A stretch of DNA of 64,000 bases, from contig JBOEGY010000004.1 of assembly GCA_050633665.1 (NCBI GenBank), positions 161,394 through 225,393 on the forward strand. Reading direction: 5' to 3'. Positions 16,375 to 25,753 of this stretch are shown here, piece by piece (position 1 is the stretch's first letter; the number at the start of each line of letters is the position of its first letter). The position numbers and the translations under genes were made by a program. The DNA comes from JAUIAI01 sp050633665 (GTDB lineage: Bacteria > Pseudomonadota > Gammaproteobacteria > Burkholderiales > Burkholderiaceae_E). The notes under the pieces were generated by a model. That model searched no databases, was not told the origin of the DNA, and was given only the letters and a program-made list of their open reading frames with translations.

Positions 16375-17243
16375 CCAGCAAGGGCTCCGAGGGCGCGGCG
16401 CAATATGGCGTGATCGGCAATCCGATTGCGCATAGCCGCTCGCCGCAAATTCATCAGGCATTTGGCGCCCAGACTCGGCGGGAGCTTACCTATGAGCGCA
16501 TCCTGAGCGAACCAGATCTTTTTGAATCGGCCGTGAAGCGGTTTGCCGCCGGCGGCGGCAAAGGGCTGAATGTCACCGTACCATTCAAGGAGCAGGCTGT
16601 TGCGTTGGCCGAACAGGTCAGCGAGCGCGCCCGAATTGCCGGTGCTGCGAATACGCTGAGCCTGACCCCAAACGGCATCAAGGCTGACAACACAGATGGG
16701 ATCGGATTGGTTCACGACATCAGTGAGCGTTGTCGGCTGTCTCTGTCTGGCGCGCATGTTGTGCTGGTCGGAGCCGGTGGTGCGGCGCGTGGTGTCTTGC
16801 AGCCGATGCTCACCGCCGGCGTTCAATCCTTGTTCATCATTAACCGGACGCTCTCTCGGGCTGCCCAGCTTATTGAGTTAGCGGGCGATTTGCCAATCGC
16901 CACCGGTCGTCGCCTGCAGGCCTTGTCTTTTGAGGAGGCCGATACGATTATTCCGGCGATTGCCAGTGCGCCACTACTGGTGATCAACGCAACCGCTGCC
17001 AGCCTGAGCGGGCAGCGGCTGCCACTGCCAGACGATTTGCTGGCCAACGCCCGTTTGAGCTACGACATGGTTTACAGTGATCAGCCGACACCTTTCATGA
17101 GTCAGGCGCAAGAGGCGGGATGCGGGCAGGTGATTGATGGATTGGGGATGTTGATACAGCAGGCAGCCGAGTCATTTGCAATCTGGCATGGCGTGCGTCC
17201 CGAAACCGAATCAGTCTATCGGCTGTTGCGTCCGGCGAGCTGA
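16371..17243 (+). CDS. aroE: Shikimate dehydrogenase
   Basis: AroE reduces 3-dehydroshikimate to shikimate with NADPH. The 290-residue protein has the shikimate-binding YGVIGNPIAHSRSPQIHQAF, the catalytic Lys in LNVTVPFKEQA, the Asn/Asp pair in GAANTLSL and ADNTDGIGL, and the NADP loop VLVGAGGAARGVL with NRT after it. The C-terminal YDMVYSDQPTPFM and DGLGMLIQQAAESF are standard. It overlaps the tonB-like gene by 4 bases and the following mtgA frame by up to 68 bases. In many betaproteobacteria aroE and mtgA are adjacent in this order. Confidence 0.96.
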   Translation: MTSKGSEGAAQYGVIGNPIAHSRSPQIHQAFGAQTRRELTYERILSEPDLFESAVKRFAAGGGKGLNVTVPFKEQAVALAEQVSERARIAGAANTLSLTPNGIKADNTDGIGLVHDISERCRLSLSGAHVVLVGAGGAARGVLQPMLTAGVQSLFIINRTLSRAAQLIELAGDLPIATGRRLQALSFEEADTIIPAIASAPLLVINATAASLSGQRLPLPDDLLANARLSYDMVYSDQPTPFMSQAQEAGCGQVIDGLGMLIQQAAESFAIWHGVRPETESVYRLLRPAS

Positions 17244-18036
17244 TATCGTTACCCGAAAAAAGAAAGCTCGCGGCAGGAAGGCAGACAAAAAGCAAGCCGA
17301 TCTGTTCGATCAGCCAGCACGCAAGAGTCGGGGCTGGCGCTGGTTGATCACCTGGTTGCTGGTTCTGGGCGCCGTTGGGTTTCTCGCGGTGCAAGCCTGG
17401 TACTTTGCCCGGGTGATTCTGTTGGTCAACAACAATCCGGTGCAAAGTGCGTTCATGCAAGCGCGCGCTAAACAGCTTGCCGTGCGTCGCAAACCCGGTG
17501 TCTTGCGTCACCGCTGGGTTTCCTATGCCGCGATTGCCGAACCGTTGAAGAAAGCAGTGCTGGTTGCCGAAGATGCGCGTTTCGTCGAGCATTTTGGCAT
17601 TGACTGGCGCGCAATTCAGCGCGCCTGGCTAATTAATCTTGAGCGAGACTCAATATCGTTTGGCGGCTCGACTATTACGATGCAACTTGCCAAGAACTTG
17701 TTTTTGTCCGGGCAACGCAGTTACTGGCGCAAGAGCCAGGAGGTCTTGATTGCGCTGATGCTTGAATCGGCGCTCAGCAAAGAACGGATATTCGAGCTGT
17801 ACCTGAATCTTGCGCAATGGGGCGGTAATGTCTTTGGTGCTCAGGCTGCCGCCCGGTATTATTTTCAGGTTAACGCGTCTGCGCTGACCTTGAACCAGGC
17901 ATCGCGGTTGGCAGCGATGCTGCCGCGACCCGCTCACTATGATCGCCATCGCGGTAGCGACTGGCTGGCCCGGCGGGCGAAAATCATCGCCGCAGATACC
18001 CCGAACGTGCGCTTGCCGGAAACCGGCGCCTGGTAA
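17176..18036 (+). CDS. mtgA: Monofunctional biosynthetic peptidoglycan transglycosylase
   Basis: MtgA polymerises lipid II into glycan strands. It has a membrane anchor (GWRWLITWLLVLGAVGFLAV) and a GT51 domain with the catalytic motif LVAEDARFVEHFGIDW, then GGSTITMQLAKNLFLS, RKSQEVLIALMLE and IFELYLNLAQWG. The start is uncertain. The frame is open from ATG at 17176, with a second ATG at 17188, both well inside aroE. No ATG, GTG or TTG lies in frame between the aroE stop and the basic stretch TRKKKARGRKADKK. Either the gene overlaps aroE by 56-68 bases or a rare codon such as ATC at 17245 is used. The function is firm. Confidence 0.92.
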   Translation: MQSGMACVPKPNQSIGCCVRRADIVTRKKKARGRKADKKQADLFDQPARKSRGWRWLITWLLVLGAVGFLAVQAWYFARVILLVNNNPVQSAFMQARAKQLAVRRKPGVLRHRWVSYAAIAEPLKKAVLVAEDARFVEHFGIDWRAIQRAWLINLERDSISFGGSTITMQLAKNLFLSGQRSYWRKSQEVLIALMLESALSKERIFELYLNLAQWGGNVFGAQAAARYYFQVNASALTLNQASRLAAMLPRPAHYDRHRGSDWLARRAKIIAADTPNVRLPETGAW

Positions 18037-18127
18037 GAACGCCGGGAACCGGGTGCCGGGCCACGGCGGGCGTTGGGTAAAACAAGCTGCGTCGGCCATA
18101 ATGACACCTTAGAAGTCCCCGCCTGGT

Positions 18128-19690
18128 GTGAAAGCGGTGACAGAGTCCGGATTTCCCATGGCTGAAACCCAATCCGGGGCGCCTGTGCCGTCCCATGTTG
18201 CCGACCCGAATAAAGCCAGCCTTGATGCTGCGGCCCACGAACCGGTGCTGCCCGCTGATCACGAAGCCGCGTCAATCGCCTTGCAGGAAGTGCAACAGTG
18301 GTTGCAACGGCTCGAGCTGATACGTGAAATGGCGCAATCCGGTGGTGACGATGATCGCAACCGGATCGTCGAACGGGTCAACGAAGCGCAACTGTTGTCG
18401 CATCTCCGAGCCAGAATGGAGAAACTGCATCCGGCGGACGCCGCTTACATTCTTGAAGCATTGCCGCGTAGCGAGCGCGAACAGGTCTGGCAACTGATCG
18501 GCGTCGAACGTGACGGAAAGATTCTGCTCGAAGTCTCCGATGCGGTTCGCGAAGGCTTGATCGATGCGCTGGACGACGCCGAGCTGGCTAGCCTGGCGCA
18601 AACCCTGGAGGCTGACGAGCTTGCCGAACTGGCCGACGACCTGCCGGACAGTGTGGTCGAGCAAGGTCAGGCCCACCTGACCGAGAAAGAGCGCGAGCAG
18701 CTTCGCGAGGCTCTGAAGGCTGACGAAGACACCGTCGGCGCATACCTGGACTTTGACTTCGTCACGGTTCGAGAAGACATCACCGTTGTGACGGTATTTC
18801 GTTATTTGCGGCGGTTTGGCGAACTGCCCGAGCACACTGACTCATTATTCGTGGTTGACCGGGATCAAAAACTACTTGGCGTTGTGTCGGTCAATCGTTT
18901 GCTGGTCAGTGATCTCGACGCAACCCTGGACACTGTCATGACGCGGGATTCGCTGACATTCGACCCGCCCGACAGCATCTTTGAAGCGGCCCAGGCGTTT
19001 GAACGATATGACCTCGTTTCCGCCCCGGTGGTCGCAGAGGACGGCAAGCTGATCGGTCGCCTGGTGGTCTCCGAGATTGTTGACGTGATTCGCGAGGAGG
19101 GCGAAGCCGACCTGCTGAATCAAGCCGGACTCATTGAGGACGAGGACTTGTTTGCGGGTGTCTGGCGTTCAGCCCGGAATCGCTGGCTATGGCTCGCGCT
19201 AAATCTGTGCACAGCGTTTTTTGCTTCGCGTGTGATCGGGCTGTTTGAAGATACGATCGAACGGGTGGTCGCGCTCGCAGCGCTAATGCCTATTGTCGCC
19301 GGCATTGCGGGTAATTCCGGCAACCAGACCATGACGCTGGTCATTCGCTCTATCGCCCTGGGCCAGCTCAACAGCTCCAATTTCCGACGTTTGTTTGGCA
19401 AGGAATTGACGGTGGCATTGCTCAATGGCTTGGTCTGGGGAACCGCAGCCGGTCTGTTCGCATGGTGGCTTTACAAGGACAGCCCGCATGGCCAGACGCT
19501 GGGTCTGACCATGATGCTGGCCATGATGCTCAACCTGTTACTAGCCGCCGTGGTGGCTCTGGCGGTGCCGCTGACCCTGCAAAAACTGGGTCGTGACCCT
19601 GCGATGGGCTCGCCGGTTTTGTTGACATTCAGCACGGACAGCATGGGATTCATGATCTTCCTGGGGCTGGCCAGTTTGATGTTTGGTTAG
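18128..19690 (+). CDS. mgtE: MgtE-type magnesium transporter
   Basis: This 520-residue protein has the three MgtE parts: an N-terminal acidic superhelical domain (LEALPRSEREQVWQLIG, LAELADDLPDSVVEQ), paired CBS domains (around FVVDRDQKLLGVVSVNRLL and VSAPVVAEDGKLIGRLVV), and five C-terminal membrane helices with the pore signature IVAGIAGNSGNQTMTLVIR. MgtE is an inner-membrane Mg2+ channel gated by intracellular Mg2+. The frame starts at GTG 18128; ATG at 18158 is an alternative, and neither has a clear Shine-Dalgarno sequence. No Mg riboswitch is recognisable in the 91 bases upstream. Confidence 0.93.
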   Translation: MKAVTESGFPMAETQSGAPVPSHVADPNKASLDAAAHEPVLPADHEAASIALQEVQQWLQRLELIREMAQSGGDDDRNRIVERVNEAQLLSHLRARMEKLHPADAAYILEALPRSEREQVWQLIGVERDGKILLEVSDAVREGLIDALDDAELASLAQTLEADELAELADDLPDSVVEQGQAHLTEKEREQLREALKADEDTVGAYLDFDFVTVREDITVVTVFRYLRRFGELPEHTDSLFVVDRDQKLLGVVSVNRLLVSDLDATLDTVMTRDSLTFDPPDSIFEAAQAFERYDLVSAPVVAEDGKLIGRLVVSEIVDVIREEGEADLLNQAGLIEDEDLFAGVWRSARNRWLWLALNLCTAFFASRVIGLFEDTIERVVALAALMPIVAGIAGNSGNQTMTLVIRSIALGQLNSSNFRRLFGKELTVALLNGLVWGTAAGLFAWWLYKDSPHGQTLGLTMMLAMMLNLLLAAVVALAVPLTLQKLGRDPAMGSPVLLTFSTDSMGFMIFLGLASLMFG

Positions 19691-19719
19691 TGTTCAGGGA
19701 TTTGCACCCGGGGGCTGGT

Positions 19720-19750
19720 GATATTTACTTCCTGAATCAAGTGAAATATC
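19720..19750. repeat. Hairpin in the mgtE / polysaccharide-exporter gap
   Basis: GATATTT (19720-19726) is matched by AAATATC (19744-19750), with inner arms ACTT and AAGT, 30 bases after the mgtE stop. There is no T-run afterwards, so it may be a weak or Rho-assisted transcription end or a protein site. The remaining part of the 293-base gap 19691-19983 shows no gene. Confidence 0.4.
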
Positions 19751-19983
19751 TCAATTGTTGTCACGCAGACACTTCAAACCCACTGGTTGTTGTCGGGTTG
19801 TCCTTCCAACTTGAGCCCGTCTGACCAACACGATATATTCCCGCATGGCTGCTAGCCGCGTTCGCCTGCGCCGCGAAAGCTCGCCAATCCACCCAGCCCG
19901 GGCCGGTTGTACCGCCCATCGGTGATCCTCTATTCCTCACCTGCCGCGGCAACCGCCCGTTTGAACCTGATTATGATTGCTCC

Positions 19984-20793
19984 ATGTCTTTGAACCTGAA
20001 CGATTCCGTCAGCACCGCTGTCCTTGATATCCGGCAGGCGTTGGCAAGAACTTCAGTGGTTGGCGCACTCGGTTGGCAGGACATTCGCCAGCGCTACAAG
20101 CGCTCAGCACTAGGCCCGTTTTGGCTCACGATCAGTATGGGCATTCTGATCATGACGATTGGCATTGTTTTCGGTCGCTTGTTTAAGGCTCCGGCTTCTG
20201 AGTTCCTGCCGTTTCTGGCCTGCGGCTTGATCCTCTGGGGTTTTATTGCGACTGTTGTCAACGATGGCTGCCGCGGATTCATCAGTGCTGAGGGCATGAT
20301 CAAGCAATTACCTTTGCCGCTGTTTATGCATGTGATGCGTCTTATCTGGCGCAATATGCTGATGACGGCCCATAATCTGATCATCCTGCCGGTTGTGATG
20401 CTGGTGGTCGGCAAACCGGCTTCCTGGACGCTGATCCTCAGTCTGCCGGGCGTGGTCTTGATGACGCTGAATCTCACCTGGATTGTGCTGATTCTGTCGG
20501 TCGTTTGTGCACGCTATCGTGATCTGCCGCAATTGGTCGGCAGCGTGATTCAGGTGCTCTTTTACCTGACGCCGGTCATCTGGATGCCAAGCCTGATGCC
20601 GGAAAGAGCCGGCGCATTGCTAATAGGACTGAATCCGGCGTTCCATCTGATTGAAGTTGTTCGCGCCCCGTTGCTTGGCAATGTGCCGGCGCTGCAGAGT
20701 TATCTTGTCTGTCTGATCCTGGCCGTACTGGGATGGATAGCCGCGTTATTAATCTATGGTCGTTTTAAAACCCGCGTCGCATACTGGCTGTAA
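19984..20793 (+). CDS. ABC-2 type polysaccharide exporter, permease (Wzm-like)
   Basis: The 269-residue membrane protein belongs to the ABC-2 family that exports lipid-linked polysaccharides (Wzm/KpsM/TagG). The N-terminus has the amphipathic interface helix with LGWQDIRQRYKRSALGPFWL, a family signature. Six hydrophobic segments follow, from ISMGILIMTIGIVFG to YLVCLILAVLGWIAALLIYG. It is 11 bases ahead of its ATPase, and both precede the giant glycosyltransferase gene, so the three likely form one unit for making and exporting a surface glycan such as an O-antigen. Confidence 0.92.
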   Translation: MSLNLNDSVSTAVLDIRQALARTSVVGALGWQDIRQRYKRSALGPFWLTISMGILIMTIGIVFGRLFKAPASEFLPFLACGLILWGFIATVVNDGCRGFISAEGMIKQLPLPLFMHVMRLIWRNMLMTAHNLIILPVVMLVVGKPASWTLILSLPGVVLMTLNLTWIVLILSVVCARYRDLPQLVGSVIQVLFYLTPVIWMPSLMPERAGALLIGLNPAFHLIEVVRAPLLGNVPALQSYLVCLILAVLGWIAALLIYGRFKTRVAYWL

Positions 20794-20804
20794 TCAACTA
20801 ACTC

Positions 20805-21548
20805 ATGGCATCGATTTCCTTCAAGAACGTTTCGGTTGATTTCCCGATCTACAACTCGACCGGCCGATCGCTCAAAAAGCGTTTGTTGCAAGTAGCGACC
20901 GGCGGTCAACTTGGCGCGGACAACAATGGCCGTGTTGTTGTGCGGGCGCTCGAGGATATCAATCTGACCATGACCGACGGCGACCGTGTTGGCCTGATCG
21001 GGCATAACGGCGCCGGCAAGACTACGATGCTGCGACTGTTGAGTGGGGTTTATGCGCCCTCCAGCGGACAAGCGGAAATCGTCGGCGAGATCGGTTCATT
21101 GATTGCGATTTCGCTAGGAATTGATCCGGAATTCAGCGGGCGCGAGAACATCTATCTGCGCGGCGCGTTGCTGGGCATCAGCAAAAGCGAAATCGCTGAG
21201 CAAATGGACAACATCATTGATTTCTCCGAATTGGGAGATTTTATCGACATGCCGGTCAGAACCTACTCTTCCGGCATGCATTTGCGACTGGCGTTCAGTG
21301 TCTCAACGATTTTCCGGCCTCAGATTCTCTTGATGGATGAGTGGCTGTCCGTCGGCGATGAAGGCTTCAAGGAAAAAGCCGAGATCCGGATGAACGAGCT
21401 GGTCAAGGCAACCAATATTCTGGTCATTGCCAGCCATTCACGGGACATGATTCTCAAGACCTGTAACCGGGTGCTATGGATGGAACACGGCAAGATCCGG
21501 ATGGATGGGCCGGTGCAGGAAGTGACCGACGCGTATTTCAAAAAATAG
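20805..21548 (+). CDS. ABC-2 type polysaccharide exporter, ATPase (Wzt/KpsT-like)
   Basis: The 247-residue ATPase has the Walker A loop GLIGHNGAGKTTMLRLLSG, the ABC signature YSSGMHLRLAFSVS, Walker B ILLMDEWLSVGD with the catalytic Glu, and a switch His in VIASHSRDM. The N-terminal phrase VDFPIYNSTGRSLKKRLL and the segment GSLIAISLGIDPEFSGRENI mark the Wzt/KpsT subgroup. It ends just after the nucleotide-binding domain, so it lacks the C-terminal carbohydrate-recognition domain present in Wzt of E. coli O8/O9a. Export would then not depend on terminal-sugar recognition by the ATPase. Confidence 0.94.
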   Translation: MASISFKNVSVDFPIYNSTGRSLKKRLLQVATGGQLGADNNGRVVVRALEDINLTMTDGDRVGLIGHNGAGKTTMLRLLSGVYAPSSGQAEIVGEIGSLIAISLGIDPEFSGRENIYLRGALLGISKSEIAEQMDNIIDFSELGDFIDMPVRTYSSGMHLRLAFSVSTIFRPQILLMDEWLSVGDEGFKEKAEIRMNELVKATNILVIASHSRDMILKTCNRVLWMEHGKIRMDGPVQEVTDAYFKK

Positions 21549-21559
21549 AAGACGTCAAA

Positions 21560-24500
21560 ATGAGCGAGCCAATCAGTCAGTTCGGACTAAAAACAATCCT
21601 GTCGGCTGATCTCGACTCCATTCTGTTGCCAACGCTGATGCCCGGCACAATCAGTGCCTGGTGTGGCCATATTCCGTTTGCCCACTGGTGTGTCCAGCGG
21701 TTGCGCCCGAGTCTTATCGTCGAGCTTGGAACTCACAATGGTATTTCCTACTCCGCGTTCTGTTCGGCCGTAAAGCGGTATGAAATTCCGGCGCGCTGTT
21801 TTGCGGTCGACACCTGGCAGGGCGACTCACAAGCGGGTCAATATGGTGACCAGATTTTTGATGCAGTCCGCGATCACAACGATCAACATTTCAGTGATTT
21901 TTCAAGCCTGCTTCGAATGACATTCGATGAGGCGCTAGGTCAGATCGAAGACGGTTCGGTTGATCTGCTGCATATCGATGGCTTCCACTCTTATGATGCC
22001 GTGCGCCACGATTTCGAAACCTGGCGATGCAAGCTGTCCAGCCGTGCCGTTGTTTTGTTTCACGATACTCACGAGCGCCAGGAAGGGTTTGGCGTCTGGA
22101 AATACTGGGAAGAAATCCGCACAGGATTCCCCTGGTTTGAATTCAATCACTCGCACGGGCTTGGCGTGCTGGCTGTGGGGCCTGAGGCGCCGCCGGCCAT
22201 TCTGGCGTTGTGTGAGCTGACCGGCTCAGCCGATGGCAAGGTATTGCAAGAGCGTTTCGCCGCGGTTGGTGCGCGCTGGGAAGTAGAGTCATATTCCCAG
22301 ATGCAGCGCGAGGCAATGAACGACTTGCATGGCCAGGTTCGGGATGCTCACAAGAAATTCGAGCAGGCCAATGCCTCGATTGGCCCAACCAGAAAAGCCT
22401 TGCAGACCAGTGAGGAAAACCTGGTCAAGTTGAAAAAGGAAATAACCCGCCTGCGCAGCCGGCTCAAAGGCGTGCTCGGATCGAGTTCCTGGCGCTTGAC
22501 TGCGCCACTACGTGCGGCGTCTGAAACCCGGGCGCTTGCGGCCGTCGTCAAGTCCGAAGACTTGCGCGAGTTGCCGCAAATCGCGCGGAGCCCGGCGCGG
22601 CTGAAGCAACGCCTGCGCGACCTGAAAGCGATCAAACTGATCGGGCGAAGTGCCTTGTTTGATCAGCAGTGGTATCGGGAACAATACCGTGACAACGAAG
22701 GCGCTGCTACCGACCCGGTTCGCCATTACGTAATGCATGGGGCTCGCGAGGGGCGGCACCCGTCGCCGCGGTTCGACTCAGCCTGGTATTTGTCGCAGTA
22801 TGCAGATGTTGCCAGTGCCGGGATGAATCCGCTGGCTCATTATCTGATCAGCGGGCAGGCAGAAGGGCGTTTGCCTTTGCCACCGGGTAAGCACGTGCTG
22901 AACCCGGAAGCCTGGGCAAGCGCGGCAGATCTATTCCCGGCCGGAACGCGCCGGCTCGAGCAGAGCGTTGCCCGGCATCTTGCGGATATCGATGGTTTTC
23001 GGGAGTCTGTTCGCATCTATCAGCAAGCGCGCGCGGATCGCGATCCGGCCGCGCTAAAAATTGCGGTTATCACGGCAACTGTCGGGCGTTACGACTCTGT
23101 CAAACAACCGGATGTGCTGAATCCGGCGATCGACTATTTTCTGTTTACTGATACTCCGCTCAGAGACGCCGGGATCTGGCAGATTCGGCCGATACCCTAT
23201 TTCGGCGCAGACAATACCCGATCCGGGCGCTACATAAAGACTCACCTTCCCGACTTGCTGAAGGGTTATGACATCGGGATCTGGGTTGATTCAAATATTC
23301 AGCTGCAAACAACACTGACCCCTGTGCTGGAGGAATTCCTCGCTTCCGGGCATTCGATAGCCTCCATCCCGCACCCGATGCGAAATTCCATGTACGACGA
23401 AGCGGACGCCTGCCTGATGGATGGTAAGGATGAGGCGAAAGTCATGCAGGCGCAGGTCGCTCAATATGAACAGGAAGGGTTCAGTCATGCCGACCTGATC
23501 GAGTCCAATGTCTTGTTTGCCGATTTGCGCAATCCGGCCACCGAAAAATTCTTCCGTGTCTGGTGGCGTGAGATAGATCGTTATAGTCGCCGAGATCAAC
23601 TGTCGATCAATTACAGTCTGCGTGAGGCCGGACTGAGCTGGCATCCGTTGTGTGAAAAAGGTCTTTCGGCTCGCGAGCTATCTTATCTGGCACTGGTTTC
23701 GCATGATAGCGGCGAAGGCGTCAGCAACTTGCTGGCAGAAGCATCTGGCGGGTCATTGGTCGACCCTTTTCAAATGGATTCATTCCGGCTGCACAAGGAT
23801 GCGGCGCTGAACGCGGTTACGGCGCACACGGTTGACATTGTGGTTTGTGTTCATAATGCGCTTGATGATGTGCGGCTGTGTCTGGCGTCAGTGGAGCGTT
23901 GGCGTCAGCATATTAAAAGCACGCTGATTGTTGTCGATGATGGCTCCGCCGCAGATACGGCTCAGTTCCTGAGTGAGTTTGCTGGGTCCCGGGACTGGGT
24001 GAAGCTGTTGCGCCGAGACGAGCCAACCGGCTATACCAAGGCAGCCAATCGCGGGATGAACGAATCCACGGCTGAGCTGGTGGTGATGCTAAACAGCGAT
24101 ACGATCGTCACTGAACACTGGACCGAAAAACTGGCTCACGCCGTCTTTACTACAACTGGCGCAGGTGTGGTCAGCGCGCTTTCCAATGCGGCCAGTCATC
24201 AGTCGATTCCCAGCCATCAGAGCGCCAATGGTCAGACCGCCGTCAATGCTCTGCCGCCAGGCTATAGCCCTCAGGACATGAACGCTTTGTGTGAGCAGTG
24301 GGCCCCGTACGGGTTTTACCCGCAAGTGCCTCTGGCCCACGGGTTTTGCATTGGCGTGACCCGCGATCTGCTGACCTCGATCGGGGGCTTTGATGAGGAG
24401 TCGTTTCCACATGGCTACGGCGAGGAAAACGATCTCTGTCTGCGGGCAGCCGATGCCGGATTTGGTCTGGTCATTGCGGTGACGACTTTTGTTTACCACT

Positions 24501-25744
24501 CCAAGTCCAAGAGTTACCCCACCGATACTCGATTGAAGCTGATGGCCGAAGGTTCTGAAACCCTGCACCGATTGCATGGCAATGGTCGGGTCGGCCGAGC
24601 GGTGAAAGCCATGCAGCACAATCCGGTGCTGCAGAAATTCCGTGACCTGGCTCGCCTGAATGACCGGATGGCCCGCGCAGCATTGCCGACGGTCTACGTG
24701 TTTCCGGCATTGGCCGGACCGACCACGCCAACCGGGTCTGCGTATGTTCGTCTCCTGCAACCGCTGGCCGATTCTGCGCTCGCCAGTCGGCTGAACATTG
24801 AAACCGTGGTTGGCAAAGTGCGGGTGTTGCCGTCGCCCGGCAGCGGGCAGGCGGTCTACCTGCAGCGGGATGTGACGGGTGTTGCGATGGACGCCTATGG
24901 CGTCTGGGCGCAAGCCTGGCAGGCAGCCGGCGGCAAGATCTTTTATGACATTGATGACGACCTTCTTGATACCGATGGCCTGAAGGCCCGGACCGGCTGG
25001 AGTGATCAGAAAATACTTCAGATTCAGCAGCGGGTGAACAGTTTTGCCGCCTCGGCTGACCTGATAACGGTTTCAACGGAGCCCCTGGCAAAACGCTTTG
25101 ATGAGTCAGGCAAACCGGTCCGGGTCATCCCCAATCAACTGGATGACGATTTGTGGATGCTTGGCGTGGCGCGCGCCAACCCGGGGCGCGATATAGCGTC
25201 CCGGCCCGTGCGGATTGGTTATATCGGCACGCCCTCACATGACCAGGATCTGGCGGTGATTGCGCCGGCTATCCGCAAGTTGGAGGCCCGGTTCGGGGCG
25301 CAGATCAACGTGGAAGTGATTGGTGCGTTCCGGGGTAAGCAACCGCAGTTTGGCCGCGCTCTGGACCACGGTAAAGCGAACGAATATCCCGACTTTGTCC
25401 GTTGGCTGCTCGCGAACGTGGACTGGGACATCGGTTTGATTCCCTTGCATCAGGATTCATTCAACCAGAGCAAGAGCGACTTGAAATTTCTCGAATATGC
25501 GGCATTGGGCCTTGGCATTGTCTGCTCGGACGCCAATTGTTATGCCTCGGTTGCCCGGCACGAACAGAACGCCCTGGTCGTGGAAAACTCCGAGCAGGCG
25601 TGGGTTGATGCAATTACCCGTCTGATCGAAGACCGGCAGTTGCGTCAGAGCCTGGCGAAAAATGCCCGGTCAGCCGTAAAACAGAATCGTTCGGTCGGGA
25701 CCAATTCAAAGCAGTTCGCTTTTCTGGGTGACTTGAAAGTCTGA
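21560..25744 (+). CDS. Multidomain methyltransferase-like / triple glycosyltransferase-like protein
   Basis: This 1394-residue protein joins several polysaccharide-biosynthesis domains. Residues 1-215 are a SAM-methyltransferase-like domain (LIVELGTHNGISYSAF, LLHIDGFHSYDAV). Residues 250-305 are a coiled coil ending in SSWRLTAPLR, a phrase common in such glycosyltransferases. Residues 365-440 hold two short repeats of the FDxxWYxxQY...PxxHYxxxG type. Residues 498-720 match a DUF616-like glycosyltransferase domain (ITATVGRYD, YFLFTDTP, GIWVDSNI). Residues 758-985 are a GT2 domain with VVDDGS, MLNSDT and GGFDEESF...GEENDLCLR. Residues 1044-1394 resemble a GT4/GT-B domain (YDIDDDLL, RIGYIGTPSHDQD, SDLKFLEYAALG). 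ATG at 21560 is chosen; the earlier one at 21476 lies inside the exporter gene. It probably builds the glycan exported by the preceding ABC pair. Confidence 0.88.
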   Translation: MSEPISQFGLKTILSADLDSILLPTLMPGTISAWCGHIPFAHWCVQRLRPSLIVELGTHNGISYSAFCSAVKRYEIPARCFAVDTWQGDSQAGQYGDQIFDAVRDHNDQHFSDFSSLLRMTFDEALGQIEDGSVDLLHIDGFHSYDAVRHDFETWRCKLSSRAVVLFHDTHERQEGFGVWKYWEEIRTGFPWFEFNHSHGLGVLAVGPEAPPAILALCELTGSADGKVLQERFAAVGARWEVESYSQMQREAMNDLHGQVRDAHKKFEQANASIGPTRKALQTSEENLVKLKKEITRLRSRLKGVLGSSSWRLTAPLRAASETRALAAVVKSEDLRELPQIARSPARLKQRLRDLKAIKLIGRSALFDQQWYREQYRDNEGAATDPVRHYVMHGAREGRHPSPRFDSAWYLSQYADVASAGMNPLAHYLISGQAEGRLPLPPGKHVLNPEAWASAADLFPAGTRRLEQSVARHLADIDGFRESVRIYQQARADRDPAALKIAVITATVGRYDSVKQPDVLNPAIDYFLFTDTPLRDAGIWQIRPIPYFGADNTRSGRYIKTHLPDLLKGYDIGIWVDSNIQLQTTLTPVLEEFLASGHSIASIPHPMRNSMYDEADACLMDGKDEAKVMQAQVAQYEQEGFSHADLIESNVLFADLRNPATEKFFRVWWREIDRYSRRDQLSINYSLREAGLSWHPLCEKGLSARELSYLALVSHDSGEGVSNLLAEASGGSLVDPFQMDSFRLHKDAALNAVTAHTVDIVVCVHNALDDVRLCLASVERWRQHIKSTLIVVDDGSAADTAQFLSEFAGSRDWVKLLRRDEPTGYTKAANRGMNESTAELVVMLNSDTIVTEHWTEKLAHAVFTTTGAGVVSALSNAASHQSIPSHQSANGQTAVNALPPGYSPQDMNALCEQWAPYGFYPQVPLAHGFCIGVTRDLLTSIGGFDEESFPHGYGEENDLCLRAADAGFGLVIAVTTFVYHSKSKSYPTDTRLKLMAEGSETLHRLHGNGRVGRAVKAMQHNPVLQKFRDLARLNDRMARAALPTVYVFPALAGPTTPTGSAYVRLLQPLADSALASRLNIETVVGKVRVLPSPGSGQAVYLQRDVTGVAMDAYGVWAQAWQAAGGKIFYDIDDDLLDTDGLKARTGWSDQKILQIQQRVNSFAASADLITVSTEPLAKRFDESGKPVRVIPNQLDDDLWMLGVARANPGRDIASRPVRIGYIGTPSHDQDLAVIAPAIRKLEARFGAQINVEVIGAFRGKQPQFGRALDHGKANEYPDFVRWLLANVDWDIGLIPLHQDSFNQSKSDLKFLEYAALGLGIVCSDANCYASVARHEQNALVVENSEQAWVDAITRLIEDRQLRQSLAKNARSAVKQNRSVGTNSKQFAFLGDLKV

Positions 25745-25753
25745 AGTGGTAGA

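Noticed and set aside
18037..18127. Mg2+ riboswitch (M-box or ykoK type) before mgtE
   Set aside because: The gap is only 91 bases and shows no matching conserved elements.
24089..24913. 274-codon minus-strand frame within the glycosyltransferase gene
   Set aside because: Shadow of the GT2/GT-B region; no recognisable motif or ribosome site.
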